Shown here: piece by piece, positions 22,420 through 30,945 of the stretch
How positions within the stretch are numbered: the stretch's first letter is position 1
How the letters are laid out: every line of letters begins with the position of its first letter
Assembly (NCBI RefSeq): GCF_013403975.1
Contig: NZ_JABFDH010000001.1
Location: 124,001 to 188,000, forward strand
DNA: 64,000 nt
Direction: 5' to 3'
Origin: Winogradskyella ursingii
GTDB taxonomy: Bacteria; Bacteroidota; Bacteroidia; Flavobacteriales; Flavobacteriaceae
The notes under the pieces: model-generated
Told to the model about the DNA's origin: nothing
Database searches by the model: none
What the model saw: only the letters and a program-made list of their open reading frames with translations
Made by a program: the position numbers and the translations under genes

Positions 22420-23298
22420 CTAGTAATATAACTGATCCGTCTTCAAATTCAAAAAGCGCTGTGTTGCAATGAAGGTGCTCACCCACGTTATTAAAATACC
22501 CAACAGAAAAATACCAACAAACAAACCAGCAATCATAACCGTATTTCTGAGCAGTTCCAATTCAAGGAACGTTCTATCCAAATAATACAGCACAACTGCC
22601 ATGCCAGCGAGTGCCAAAACTGCACCAATAATACCAAGCTGCACACTTTTCCAAATAAATGGTCTGCGAATAAAACTTTTTGTCGCACCAACCATTTGCA
22701 TTGTTTTTATGATAAAGCGTTTTGAGTAAACTGCTAATCTAATAGAACTGTTAATCAATAAAACGGCTATTAAGGTAAAAAGTGCACTGATAATTAATAC
22801 CCAAAGTGTAATTTTTTTCACGTTATCATTCATTAATTCTACGAGGTCATTGTCGTATCTTATTTCTTCGATAAATGATTTGTTAGATAGACTTTCAGTA
22901 ATTTCGGTTAGTTTTTCAGTCGTTACAAAATCTGCATTGAGATAGACATCAATTGAATTTTTCAAAGGGTTATATCCTACAAAATCCATAAAGTCTTCGC
23001 CAGTTTCGGCTTTCAATAATTCGGCAGCCTCTTCTTTTGAAACATACACCGCTTCTTTCGTATAATCTGCCATGGCCAAACTTTTCTGTAGTTGTGTAAC
23101 TTCAACATCTTTTGCAGTATCGGTTACGTAGATAGTCATTACTACCTGTTCCTTAAAATGATCGGCCACTTTCTTGGCGTTGATGACCAAAAGGCCCAAA
23201 CACCCTAGAAGAAACAAAACCAGTGCAATACTGATGACTACTGAAATATAAGAGGATATAAGTTTTCGTTTTTGGTACTTATCAAAAGATGATGCCAT
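22420..23298 (-). CDS. ftsX: Cell division protein FtsX
   Basis: 292 aa. Four membrane segments with the large extracytoplasmic loop between the first two: SSYISVVISIALVLFLLGCL, then QVVMTIYVTDTAKDVEV...LKNSIDVYL, then VLIISALFTLIAVLLIN, SIRLAVYSKRFIIKTMQMVGA, and two further helices. With FtsE it drives peptidoglycan hydrolase activation at the septum. ftsE is not adjacent, as is common in this phylum. Head of the cluster that runs to truB. Confidence 0.93.
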   Translation of the reverse strand: MASSFDKYQKRKLISSYISVVISIALVLFLLGCLGLLVINAKKVADHFKEQVVMTIYVTDTAKDVEVTQLQKSLAMADYTKEAVYVSKEEAAELLKAETGEDFMDFVGYNPLKNSIDVYLNADFVTTEKLTEITESLSNKSFIEEIRYDNDLVELMNDNVKKITLWVLIISALFTLIAVLLINSSIRLAVYSKRFIIKTMQMVGATKSFIRRPFIWKSVQLGIIGAVLALAGMAVVLYYLDRTFLELELLRNTVMIAGLFVGIFLLGILITWVSTFIATQRFLNLKTDQLYY

Positions 23299-23422
23299 AA
23301 ATGGATAATTAATGCCGTAAAAATATAAAAGAAATTACTTATGTGGACTAATACAACGTTTAGTTTTTTATTGTGTTGTAATAGGTTTAAATTTGCGCTG
23401 AAATTAAGAATAGATACTTGCT

Positions 23423-23497
23423 TCTGTCACATCGAGCGTAGTCGAGATGTATTGTGACTTGAAGTTTGGGATTTCTCGACTACGCTCGAAATGACAG
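23423..23497. repeat. Long inverted pair of the CGAGCGTAGTCGAG repeat
   Basis: CTGTCACATCGAGCGTAGTC at the left and GACTACGCTCGAAATGACAG at the right form arms of about 24 bp with only two mismatched positions around a 27-bp centre. It lies between divergent ftsX and leuS and would fold as a strong hairpin. This is the best-preserved copy in the window. Confidence 0.75.
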
Positions 23498-23521
23498 TAT
23501 CGATAGTTTGAAAGCAATACC

Positions 23522-26500
23522 ATGAAATACAATTTCAACGCCATAGAAAAAAAGTGGCAAGACCATTGGGCAAAGAACCAAACGTTCAAGGCCGAAAACA
23601 ACTCAGATAAACCAAAGTATTACGTTTTGGATATGTTTCCTTATCCAAGTGGAGCAGGTTTGCACGTTGGCCATCCTCTAGGTTATATTGCCAGTGATAT
23701 TTATGCACGTTACAAACGTCACAAAGGTTTTAATGTTTTGCATCCGCAAGGTTATGATTCTTTTGGTCTGCCAGCTGAACAGTATGCTATACAAACCGGA
23801 CAACATCCTCGTATTACAACTGAAGAAAACATAAAAACATATAGGCGACAATTGGACCAAATCGGGTTTTCATTCGATTGGAGTCGCGAAGTCCGAACGT
23901 CTGACCCTCAATATTACAAATGGACACAGTGGATTTTCATTCAACTGTTTGAATCCTATTATTGCAAGGATTCTGATATGGCAAAACCAATTTCAGAATT
24001 GGTTGAGGTGTTTAATGCTGAAGGCAACACAACAATTAATGCAGCTTGTGATGATGACATTGAAGAATTTTCAGCCGATGATTGGAAAGCCTTTTCAGAT
24101 GTTGAAAAACAAGAAATACTTTTAAAATACAGACTGACCTATTTGGCTGAAACCGAAGTGAATTGGTGTCCAGCACTCGGAACAGTTTTGGCTAATGACG
24201 AAATTGTAAACGGAGTTTCAGAACGTGGAGGCCATCCTGTAGTCCGAAAAAAAATGACCCAGTGGAGTATGCGAATTTCAGCATATGCTGAACGTTTGCT
24301 TCAAGGGTTGGAAACTATTGATTGGACGGACTCATTAAAGGAAAGTCAAAGGAACTGGATAGGGAAGTCAGTTGGAGCATCAGTTGTCTTCAATGTCATT
24401 CCGACAGAGCAAAGCGCCGAGGAATCTCATAAAATCGATGTCTTCACAACTCGTCCAGATACAATATTCGGAGTCAGTTTCATGACTCTCGCACCAGAAC
24501 ACGGTCTCGTGTCAAAAATCACAACCGAAGCACAAAAAGCAGAAGTTGAAGCCTATGTTGAAGCCACAGCAAAACGAAGTGAGCGTGATAGAATGGCAGA
24601 TGTAAAAACCATCTCTGGTGTATTCACAGGGGCGTATGCAGAGCATCCATTTACAAAAGAGCCCATCCCAATTTGGATTGGAGATTACGTTTTAGCAGGT
24701 TACGGCACAGGAGCGGTAATGTCCGTACCGTGTGGAGATCAACGTGATTACGATTTTGCAAAACATTTTAATATCCCGATCCCGAATATATTTGAAGGTG
24801 TAGATATTTCTGAGGAAGCTTATGGCTCAAAAGACAATGTAAAGATTGCTAATAGCGATTTCCTTAATGGAATGAATTATAAAAAAGCAACGAAACGTGC
24901 TATTTATGAACTGGAAAAAATTGGTCAAGGCGAAGGCAAAACCAATTACCGACTGCGAAATGCGGTGTTTTCCCGTCAGCGCTATTGGGGTGAACCTTTT
25001 CCTGTCTATTACGTGAATGGCATGCCACAAATGATAGATAAAAAACATTTGCCATTAACGCTCCCAGAAGTTGAAAAATACCTGCCAACCGAAGAAGGTG
25101 AACCACCTTTGGGACGTGCGGATGTTTGGGCTTGGGATACGAACACAAATACTGTTGTCAGTAACGAAAAGATTGACAATAAAACGATTCATTCACTAGA
25201 ACTCAATACCATGCCAGGCTGGGCAGGCAGCTCATGGTACTTTTTCCGCTATATGGAAGAAAATGTCAATAGAGATGAAACCTTTGCCACAGAAGACGCA
25301 CTCAACTATTGGGAAAATGTAGATTTATACATTGGTGGTAGCGAGCATGCTACAGGTCATTTACTGTACTCACGTTTTTGGGTAAAATTCATGAAAGACA
25401 GAGGTTTCGTAAACGTTGAAGAACCCTTTAAAAAGTTGATTAACCAAGGGATGATTCTTGGGACGAGTGCTTTTGTTTATAGAGTATATTGCCATACATC
25501 TTCGTTTAAAAGTTCAAAAAATAAAAAAACCACAAAGGGACTTTTTTCATCAAGCGTCTACGTTTCTAAAACCTTGGCTGAACATATTGAAAATAACGAA
25601 AATTCAGAGTTTATAAATGAAATTTATGTCAAATTATTAAGGGAAATTCGAGAAGAAAATAAACTCTCTAATGATGTAAAGTTTGGTGAAGAAATATTTA
25701 ATATCGGCATAGACAAAATTAATGTCAAGGTAAAGTACGTTAATGCTTCGGATGAATTAGATATTAAGGGATTAAGGAATGATAATGAATTTGGTAAAGA
25801 TTATAAAAATGCAGAATTCATCCTAGACAAGGGATTATATACAGTTGGTCGCGACGTCGAAAAAATGTCCAAATCCAAATACAACGTCGTAAATCCAGAT
25901 GAGATTTGCGAGCAATATGGCGCAGACAGCCTTAGACTTTACGAAATGTTTCTCGGTCCATTAGAGCAATACAAACCTTGGAATACAGCAGGCATTACAG
26001 GTGTACACAGTTTCCTTAAAAAACTCTGGAAATTGTATGTAGGGCAAGACGGCTTAAATGTTAATGATGACGAACCAACAAAAGACAGTCTAAAAACATT
26101 GCACAAAACTATTAAAAAAGTTGAGGATGATATTGAGAACTTTTCGTTTAATACTTCGGTATCAACTTTTATGATTGCCGTAAATGAGTTAACAGCTCAG
26201 AAGTGTACAAGTAAAGCTATTCTTGAGCCACTATTAATTTTAATTTCGCCTTATGCACCACATATTGCTGAGGAACTTTGGGAAAAATTGGGTCATACGG
26301 CATCTATTTCAACAATACCATTCCCAAAATTCGATGAAAAGTATTTGGTAGAAAGTAGTAAGGAATACCCGATTTCGTTTAATGGTAAAACACGTTTTAC
26401 CATGGAATTGCCATTGGATTTGTCCAAAGACGAAATTGAGAAAAAGGTTATGGCAAACGAGAAAACAAAAGCGCAACTCGATGGTCGCACACCTAAAAAA

Positions 26501-26542
26501 GTGATTGTTGTGCCAGGTAAAATTGTGAATATTGTGGGTTAA
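23522..26542 (+). CDS. leuS: Leucyl-tRNA synthetase with large insertion
   Basis: 1006 aa. Class Ia synthetase: HIGH variant HVGH at 48-51 (PYPSGAGLHVGHPLGY), the editing CP1 domain with TTRPDTIFGVSFMTLAPEH, the zinc-less WxxS region GWAGSSWYFFRYM, and KMSKS at 781-785 followed by the anticodon-binding helices. Two unusual insertions: an acidic one near residues 145-190 (NAACDDDIEEFSADDW) and one between MILG (644) and KMSKS, 137 residues apart instead of roughly 60 in E. coli. Reading frame intact. Followed by a probable terminator. Confidence 0.97.
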   Translation: MKYNFNAIEKKWQDHWAKNQTFKAENNSDKPKYYVLDMFPYPSGAGLHVGHPLGYIASDIYARYKRHKGFNVLHPQGYDSFGLPAEQYAIQTGQHPRITTEENIKTYRRQLDQIGFSFDWSREVRTSDPQYYKWTQWIFIQLFESYYCKDSDMAKPISELVEVFNAEGNTTINAACDDDIEEFSADDWKAFSDVEKQEILLKYRLTYLAETEVNWCPALGTVLANDEIVNGVSERGGHPVVRKKMTQWSMRISAYAERLLQGLETIDWTDSLKESQRNWIGKSVGASVVFNVIPTEQSAEESHKIDVFTTRPDTIFGVSFMTLAPEHGLVSKITTEAQKAEVEAYVEATAKRSERDRMADVKTISGVFTGAYAEHPFTKEPIPIWIGDYVLAGYGTGAVMSVPCGDQRDYDFAKHFNIPIPNIFEGVDISEEAYGSKDNVKIANSDFLNGMNYKKATKRAIYELEKIGQGEGKTNYRLRNAVFSRQRYWGEPFPVYYVNGMPQMIDKKHLPLTLPEVEKYLPTEEGEPPLGRADVWAWDTNTNTVVSNEKIDNKTIHSLELNTMPGWAGSSWYFFRYMEENVNRDETFATEDALNYWENVDLYIGGSEHATGHLLYSRFWVKFMKDRGFVNVEEPFKKLINQGMILGTSAFVYRVYCHTSSFKSSKNKKTTKGLFSSSVYVSKTLAEHIENNENSEFINEIYVKLLREIREENKLSNDVKFGEEIFNIGIDKINVKVKYVNASDELDIKGLRNDNEFGKDYKNAEFILDKGLYTVGRDVEKMSKSKYNVVNPDEICEQYGADSLRLYEMFLGPLEQYKPWNTAGITGVHSFLKKLWKLYVGQDGLNVNDDEPTKDSLKTLHKTIKKVEDDIENFSFNTSVSTFMIAVNELTAQKCTSKAILEPLLILISPYAPHIAEELWEKLGHTASISTIPFPKFDEKYLVESSKEYPISFNGKTRFTMELPLDLSKDEIEKKVMANEKTKAQLDGRTPKKVIVVPGKIVNIVG

Positions 26543-26589
26543 ACAATTCGAGTCCTCCGGCTGGATTCAAGATTAACTACAGTAGGAAT

Positions 26590-26640
26590 CTCAATATTAT
26601 TCATAATAATAAAATGTATTTAGAATATTGAGTGCTTTTT
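26590..26640 (+). terminator. Probable leuS terminator
   Basis: CTCAATATT (26590-26598) and AATATTGAG (26624-26632) are perfect 9-bp arms around a 25-nt loop, followed by TGCTTTTT. The AT-rich stem makes it weaker than the other terminators here. Confidence 0.45.
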
Positions 26641-26663
26641 GTGTCAAAGCTTTTTTTGAATCA

Positions 26664-26734
26664 GAGACTTCTCGACACAATTTGCTCATTCTTTATAAAT
26701 TACTCGAAGTGACGGTCATCGTCAGTTCGAGTGA
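26664..26734. repeat. Degenerate dispersed repeats
   Basis: AGACTTCTCGACAC, ACTCGAAGTGACGG and CGTCAGTTCGAGTGA are decayed pieces of the CGAGCGTAGTCGAG family in both orientations. Confidence 0.4.
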
Positions 26735-26981
26735 AATTATTTTTGGTTAATTATGTATTGAGAATTTATTAATAAAAAATTCATTTTCACTTTATCGAAA
26801 CAATAATACATTCATCTAATATCATATTAGCTTGAAAATGAGCTTAATATTGTAGAATGTTTAAAATAGAATCTTCAAATTATTAATTCCACAAAAATCA
26901 CTTCAACATTATACCCAAATTTGGATAGCTAGATTTTTTAATGGTACTTCACATTGCTATTAATCTCAAAATCTACAAATT

Positions 26982-28082
26982 ATGGTAATCGGAGTCCCAA
27001 AAGAAATCAAGAATAATGAAAACCGAGTTGGTATGACGCCGGCAGGAGTTTTTGAACTCACAAAAAGAAATCATACCGTTTATGTCCAAAAAGATGCGGG
27101 CTTTGGTAGTGGCTTTTTTGACCAAGATTACAAAGATGTTGGAGCTACAGTATTGGATACAATAGAAGACGTTTATGCGTTAGCTGAAATGATCGTAAAG
27201 GTTAAGGAGCCTATCGCTGAAGAATACCCGTTGATAAATGAGAAACATGTCGTGTTTACTTATTTTCATTTTGCTTCGAGTGAGGCGCTGACTAAAGCAA
27301 TGCTTAAAAGTAAGGCCGTGTGTATCGCTTATGAAACAGTTGAAGATAAAGATGGCTCATTGCCATTGTTAACACCAATGTCTGAAGTGGCAGGTCGAAT
27401 GGCCATACAGCAAGGGGCAAAATACTTAGAAAAACCTATAAAGGGAAGAGGTGTTTTACTTGGAGGAGTGCCAGGTGTGCCACCAGGAAAAGTGTTGGTG
27501 TTAGGTGCTGGAGTAGTTGGTATACAAGCCGCTAAAATGGCAGCTGGTTTAGGTGCACATGTCACAATTATGGATATTAATATGAAACAATTACGATACG
27601 TAAACGACGTAATGCCAAGTCATGTAGTCACAGAATTTTCGAGCGAATATAATATTAGAAAACGTATTCAAGACCACGATTTAATTATTGGTGGAGTTTT
27701 GGTAAAAGGAGCAAAAGCACCTAAATTGATTACTCGAGATATGTTGAAGGATATGAGGCCAGGTACAGTTTTGGTAGATGTCGCTGTAGATCAAGGCGGC
27801 TGCATGGAAACCACAAAAGCTAGCACACACGAAGATCCGACTTTCATCATCGACGATGTAGTGCATTATTGTGTAGCCAATATGCCAGGTGCTGTGCCGT
27901 ACACATCTACTTTGGCTTTAACCAATGTCACATTACCATATGTATTACGTTTGGCAGATGAAGGCTGGGAAAAAGCTTGCATTGAAAATGATTTGCTAGC
28001 AAAAGGGTTAAATATCGTAAAAGGGAAGGTGGTTTATGAGGAAATTGCCGAAGCTTTTAACTGGTCTGTCGATGCAATGTAG
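26982..28082 (+). CDS. ald: Alanine dehydrogenase
   Basis: 366 aa, usual length. NAD-dependent reversible deamination of L-alanine to pyruvate and ammonia. Shows IGVPKEIKNNENRVGMTPAG at the N terminus (substrate Arg15 type), the pocket Lys/His region VFTYFHFASSEALTKAML, and the Rossmann loop VLVLGAGVVGIQAAKMAAGLG. Conserved DQGGCMETTKASTHEDPTF and NMPGAVPYTSTLALTN follow. The palindrome at 26915-26924 is a possible Lrp/AldR-type operator. Confidence 0.95.
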   Translation: MVIGVPKEIKNNENRVGMTPAGVFELTKRNHTVYVQKDAGFGSGFFDQDYKDVGATVLDTIEDVYALAEMIVKVKEPIAEEYPLINEKHVVFTYFHFASSEALTKAMLKSKAVCIAYETVEDKDGSLPLLTPMSEVAGRMAIQQGAKYLEKPIKGRGVLLGGVPGVPPGKVLVLGAGVVGIQAAKMAAGLGAHVTIMDINMKQLRYVNDVMPSHVVTEFSSEYNIRKRIQDHDLIIGGVLVKGAKAPKLITRDMLKDMRPGTVLVDVAVDQGGCMETTKASTHEDPTFIIDDVVHYCVANMPGAVPYTSTLALTNVTLPYVLRLADEGWEKACIENDLLAKGLNIVKGKVVYEEIAEAFNWSVDAM

Positions 28083-28171
28083 TAACATGCAACTGACATA
28101 ATTTCTTAACTTTATTTTGGCGCATTATTTGCTATTCATTCCTTAAATTTACATACTAAAAAAAATTAAAT

Positions 28172-28879
28172 ATGGGTGGAATAGGAATAGGTTACTGGAT
28201 ACTAATTGGTGGGATAACACTTGTAAGTTGGTTAGTAAGTAATCAATTAAAACGAAAGTTTGCAAAATATTCAAAAGTGCAATTGCGTAATGGTATGAGC
28301 GGTGCAGAAATTGCTGAAAAAATGTTGTCCGATAATGGCATTTATGACGTCGAAGTAATATCGACACCTGGACGATTAACAGATCATTATAATCCAAAAA
28401 ATAAAACAGTAAATCTGAGTGAAGCCGTTTACAATCAACGTAATGCTGCTGCTGCGGCAGTAGCAGCACATGAGGTTGGCCATGCCGTGCAACATGCACA
28501 GGCTTACAGTGCATTAGGAATGCGTTCGGCTTTAGTACCAATTGTGAGCGTTACGTCTGGCATGTCGCAATGGCTGGTTATTGGAGGATTGATTCTCGGT
28601 GCCGCTGCCGGTGTAGGATTGGGTTATTGGGTCGCTGTTGCAGGTTTAGTGTTTATGGGCTTTGCGACTTTATTCAGCTTTATCACACTACCTGTAGAAT
28701 ACGACGCTAGTAATAGAGCATTAGCTTGGTTAAAGAATAAAAATATGGTAACTCCAGAAGAATACAAAGGTTCTGAAGATGCGCTTAAATGGGCAGCCAG
28801 AACTTATTTGGTAGCTGCGATTGGTGCTTTAGCTTCTCTATTGTATTGGGCGCTTCAAGTTTTTGGAGGACGAGACTGA
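28172..28879 (+). CDS. Membrane zinc metallopeptidase (YugP family)
   Basis: 235 aa. N-terminal membrane helix, then the HExxH site AAHEVGHAVQHAQAY (zinc His pair and Glu), then two strongly hydrophobic segments (WLVIGGLILGAAAGVGLGYW; GLVFMGFATLFSFITLPVEYDASNRA with a third ligand candidate Glu), and a C-terminal helix. The family is called YugP/neutral zinc metallopeptidase; substrates are unknown, but membrane protein quality control is likely. Single gene with a strong terminator. Confidence 0.88.
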   Translation: MGGIGIGYWILIGGITLVSWLVSNQLKRKFAKYSKVQLRNGMSGAEIAEKMLSDNGIYDVEVISTPGRLTDHYNPKNKTVNLSEAVYNQRNAAAAAVAAHEVGHAVQHAQAYSALGMRSALVPIVSVTSGMSQWLVIGGLILGAAAGVGLGYWVAVAGLVFMGFATLFSFITLPVEYDASNRALAWLKNKNMVTPEEYKGSEDALKWAARTYLVAAIGALASLLYWALQVFGGRD

Positions 28880-28899
28880 ATAATTTTAAATTCTATCTT

Positions 28900-28927
28900 A
28901 AAAAGCCCTTTTTTAGAGGGCTTTTTT
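28900..28927 (+). terminator. Terminator after the YugP-like gene
   Basis: AAAAGCCC / GGGCTTTT stem with a short T-rich loop followed by TTTTTT. Confidence 0.8.
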
Positions 28928-29043
28928 GTTGGTAATATTTTGAGTTTGATTTTAACTCATTTTAGTCTTGTGGTTATTTCTTAGAAATTGACTTAATAAT
29001 TAAAAAATTGATATAATTCGACTTGAATTTTCTCAAATCAAAT

Positions 29044-29070
29044 AAGCTCCAAAATCTAAGAGCTTTTTTA
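29044..29070 (+). terminator. Second terminator-like hairpin
   Basis: AAGCTC (29044-29049) pairs with GAGCTT (29060-29065) and is followed by TTTT. The short stem gives modest confidence; it may end a small transcript or read-through. Confidence 0.45.
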
Positions 29071-29199
29071 TTTAGCGCCTAATTTATTTATTGAAATTCC
29101 TACATTTTTTTAAAAAATATTTCAACACTTTAAGTATATTAGAGGTAAACTTAATTTGAAATTCAATATTTTTGAGTTAAATATCTAAAACAGATTATT

Positions 29200-30246
29200 A
29201 TGAAGACAAAACTACTTTCAATAGCATGTTTAATATATGCTTTTACATTTACAAATATCAATTATGCTCAAACGCAATTAGTAGCAGGTGATATTGCAGT
29301 TATTTTGAATAGAGCAAATGCTCCAGATGATTTCGCATTTGTAACCTTCGTTGCTTTAGATGCCGGAACCGTTATATATTTTACGGATTGTGGGGCAGAT
29401 ACAGCAGATGGGTTTGATATGCCATGCGTAGGCTCAGAGGGTGCTAAGGCTTATACGGTTCCTGCTTCTGGTCATGCTGCTGGAACAATTATAAGATATG
29501 ATGAAGGTGCCAATACAAATTTCGCCGACTACACAGATACTCGTATAACAGGAACATTCGGTTTAGCTAGTAGTGGTGGGGATCAAATAATTGTGTTTCA
29601 AGATGCAAGCTCAGCGGCTGGATCTATGGATGCCGGAAACAATCCGATGTTTATATATGCGATTAACAATGCTTCATCTGCGTTTACAGGAAATAACGGG
29701 GATAGCAATCAAACAGGCTTGCCTCAAGGACTACAGGACGCAGTAGCTCCAGTTAGTGCCCTAGGTTTAGGAGGTAGTCCAGATCCACAAGCAGATTTTG
29801 TTGAGAATTCAATATACAATGGTTCTTATACATTCAATACTATTGCTGATGCTAAATTGGCTATTACAGATAGTGCAAATTACTATACTATTGACGATAT
29901 TGTAGCAGGAGAAGCAAATGAAAATGATGCTACATATGCTAGTGCCGAAGCGGCAATTCCTGCAGCTTTAACTATAACGTTATCCAATGATGAGTTTAGT
30001 TTAACCAATGGAATTTCTGTATATCCCAATCCTTCTAATGGAAAGATTACCATTAAAAACTCAGGTATAGCTTTAAGGGATCTTATTATTTCGGATATAA
30101 ACGGACGTGTAATTTCAACTATAGAATTGAATGGAGCAACAAGTAATAAAAATTTTGATTTTAGCACATTGTTGACATCAGGCATCTATTTTCTGAATAT
30201 ATCTTCAGAAAATGGGTCAACTGTTAAAAAGTTGGTTATTGAATAG
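29200..30246 (+). CDS. Secreted protein with T9SS type A sorting domain
   Basis: 348 aa. Signal peptide ends near NINYAQ. The body (residues 25-260) is Gly/Ala/Asp-rich and of no family I recognise, starting LVAGDIAVILNRANAPDDFAF; a related layout occurs in secreted Flavobacteria proteins that resemble lamin-tail-like beta domains. The last 80 residues are a Por-secretion sorting domain: ISVYPNPSNGKITIKN ... GIYFLNISSENGSTVKKLVIE (ends at KKLVIE). It should be exported by the type IX system and anchored or released at the surface. No T9SS machinery gene is in the window. Confidence 0.85.
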   Translation: MKTKLLSIACLIYAFTFTNINYAQTQLVAGDIAVILNRANAPDDFAFVTFVALDAGTVIYFTDCGADTADGFDMPCVGSEGAKAYTVPASGHAAGTIIRYDEGANTNFADYTDTRITGTFGLASSGGDQIIVFQDASSAAGSMDAGNNPMFIYAINNASSAFTGNNGDSNQTGLPQGLQDAVAPVSALGLGGSPDPQADFVENSIYNGSYTFNTIADAKLAITDSANYYTIDDIVAGEANENDATYASAEAAIPAALTITLSNDEFSLTNGISVYPNPSNGKITIKNSGIALRDLIISDINGRVISTIELNGATSNKNFDFSTLLTSGIYFLNISSENGSTVKKLVIE

Positions 30247-30274
30247 TAAATTAATTAGGAATAATTTATATTGA

Positions 30275-30303
30275 AAAGCCTTGAGGAATCAAGGCTTTTT
30301 TTT
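30275..30303 (+). terminator. Terminator of the T9SS cargo gene
   Basis: AAGCCTTGA (30276-30284) and TCAAGGCTT (30289-30297) form a perfect 9-bp stem with a 4-nt loop, followed by T8. Confidence 0.85.
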
Positions 30304-30380
30304 AAATATAAAATCAGATTTTTGTGTTTTATTTTAAATATTAATTGGGGGTTTCTTCCGATACAGGAATCACAAACCAA

Positions 30381-30851
30381 TTATATTTTAATTTGTCGGT
30401 TAATCTGTTCTTGTAAAGAGATAAAGGTCTCAGTTCGAGAAACACCTTTTATACTTTGAATTTCAGAATTGAGCACATGCATTAAATGTTCATTATCTCT
30501 GGATAAGATTTTAATGAATATACTCCAATGTCCAGTTGTGTAATGACATTCAATCACCTCTGGAATTTTTTGCAATTGTTTTACAGCTTCTGGATTACTC
30601 ACTGCTTTATCTAAATAAATCCCAACAAACGCCATGGTTGTATACCCTAAAATTTTTGGATTAATTACAAATTTTGAACCAGCCAATAAACCTGATTTTT
30701 CAAGCTTTTTGAGTCTTTGATGAATTGCAGCACCTGATATACCAACGTTTCTTGCAATTTCCAAAATTGGAGTTCGTGCATCATCCATTAAGGCTCTTAG
30801 TATCTTTTTATCGATACCATCTATATATACACCCTTGTCGCTAATTTTCAT
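30381..30851 (-). CDS. Lrp/AsnC family transcriptional regulator
   Basis: 156 aa. N-terminal winged helix-turn-helix (IDKKILRALMDDARTPILEI, AAIHQRLKKLEKSGLL) and C-terminal RAM effector domain (GIYLDKAV...VIECHYTTGHWSIFIKILSRD). Binds amino acids as an octamer-type regulator. It lies 94 bp downstream of a saccharopine dehydrogenase family gene on the same strand, so lysine or a lysine product is a candidate effector; this is inference from context only. Confidence 0.92.
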   Translation of the reverse strand: MKISDKGVYIDGIDKKILRALMDDARTPILEIARNVGISGAAIHQRLKKLEKSGLLAGSKFVINPKILGYTTMAFVGIYLDKAVSNPEAVKQLQKIPEVIECHYTTGHWSIFIKILSRDNEHLMHVLNSEIQSIKGVSRTETFISLQEQINRQIKI

Positions 30852-30945
30852 TGAAAACGTTTGTTCATTTCCATAAATATGGAAATTTTAATTATTACAA
30901 TTTAAAGTATAAAAATAGCAAAACCATTCCAGAGTATAAGTCAGA

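Larger units (their letters stand above)
26543..26981. other. 439-bp intergenic region between leuS and ald
   Basis: Holds a probable leuS terminator (26590-26640), degenerate dispersed repeats (26664-26734), an imperfect inverted repeat CATATTAGCT / AGCTTAATATTG (26823-26852) and a perfect palindrome CCAAATTTGG (26915-26924) 58 bp before ald. No ORF or known RNA was recognised. Confidence 0.6.
28880..29199. other. 320-bp AT-rich intergenic region
   Basis: Contains two terminators (28900-28927, 29044-29070) and then about 130 bp of AT-rich DNA before the T9SS cargo gene. No ORF or RNA recognised. Confidence 0.5.
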
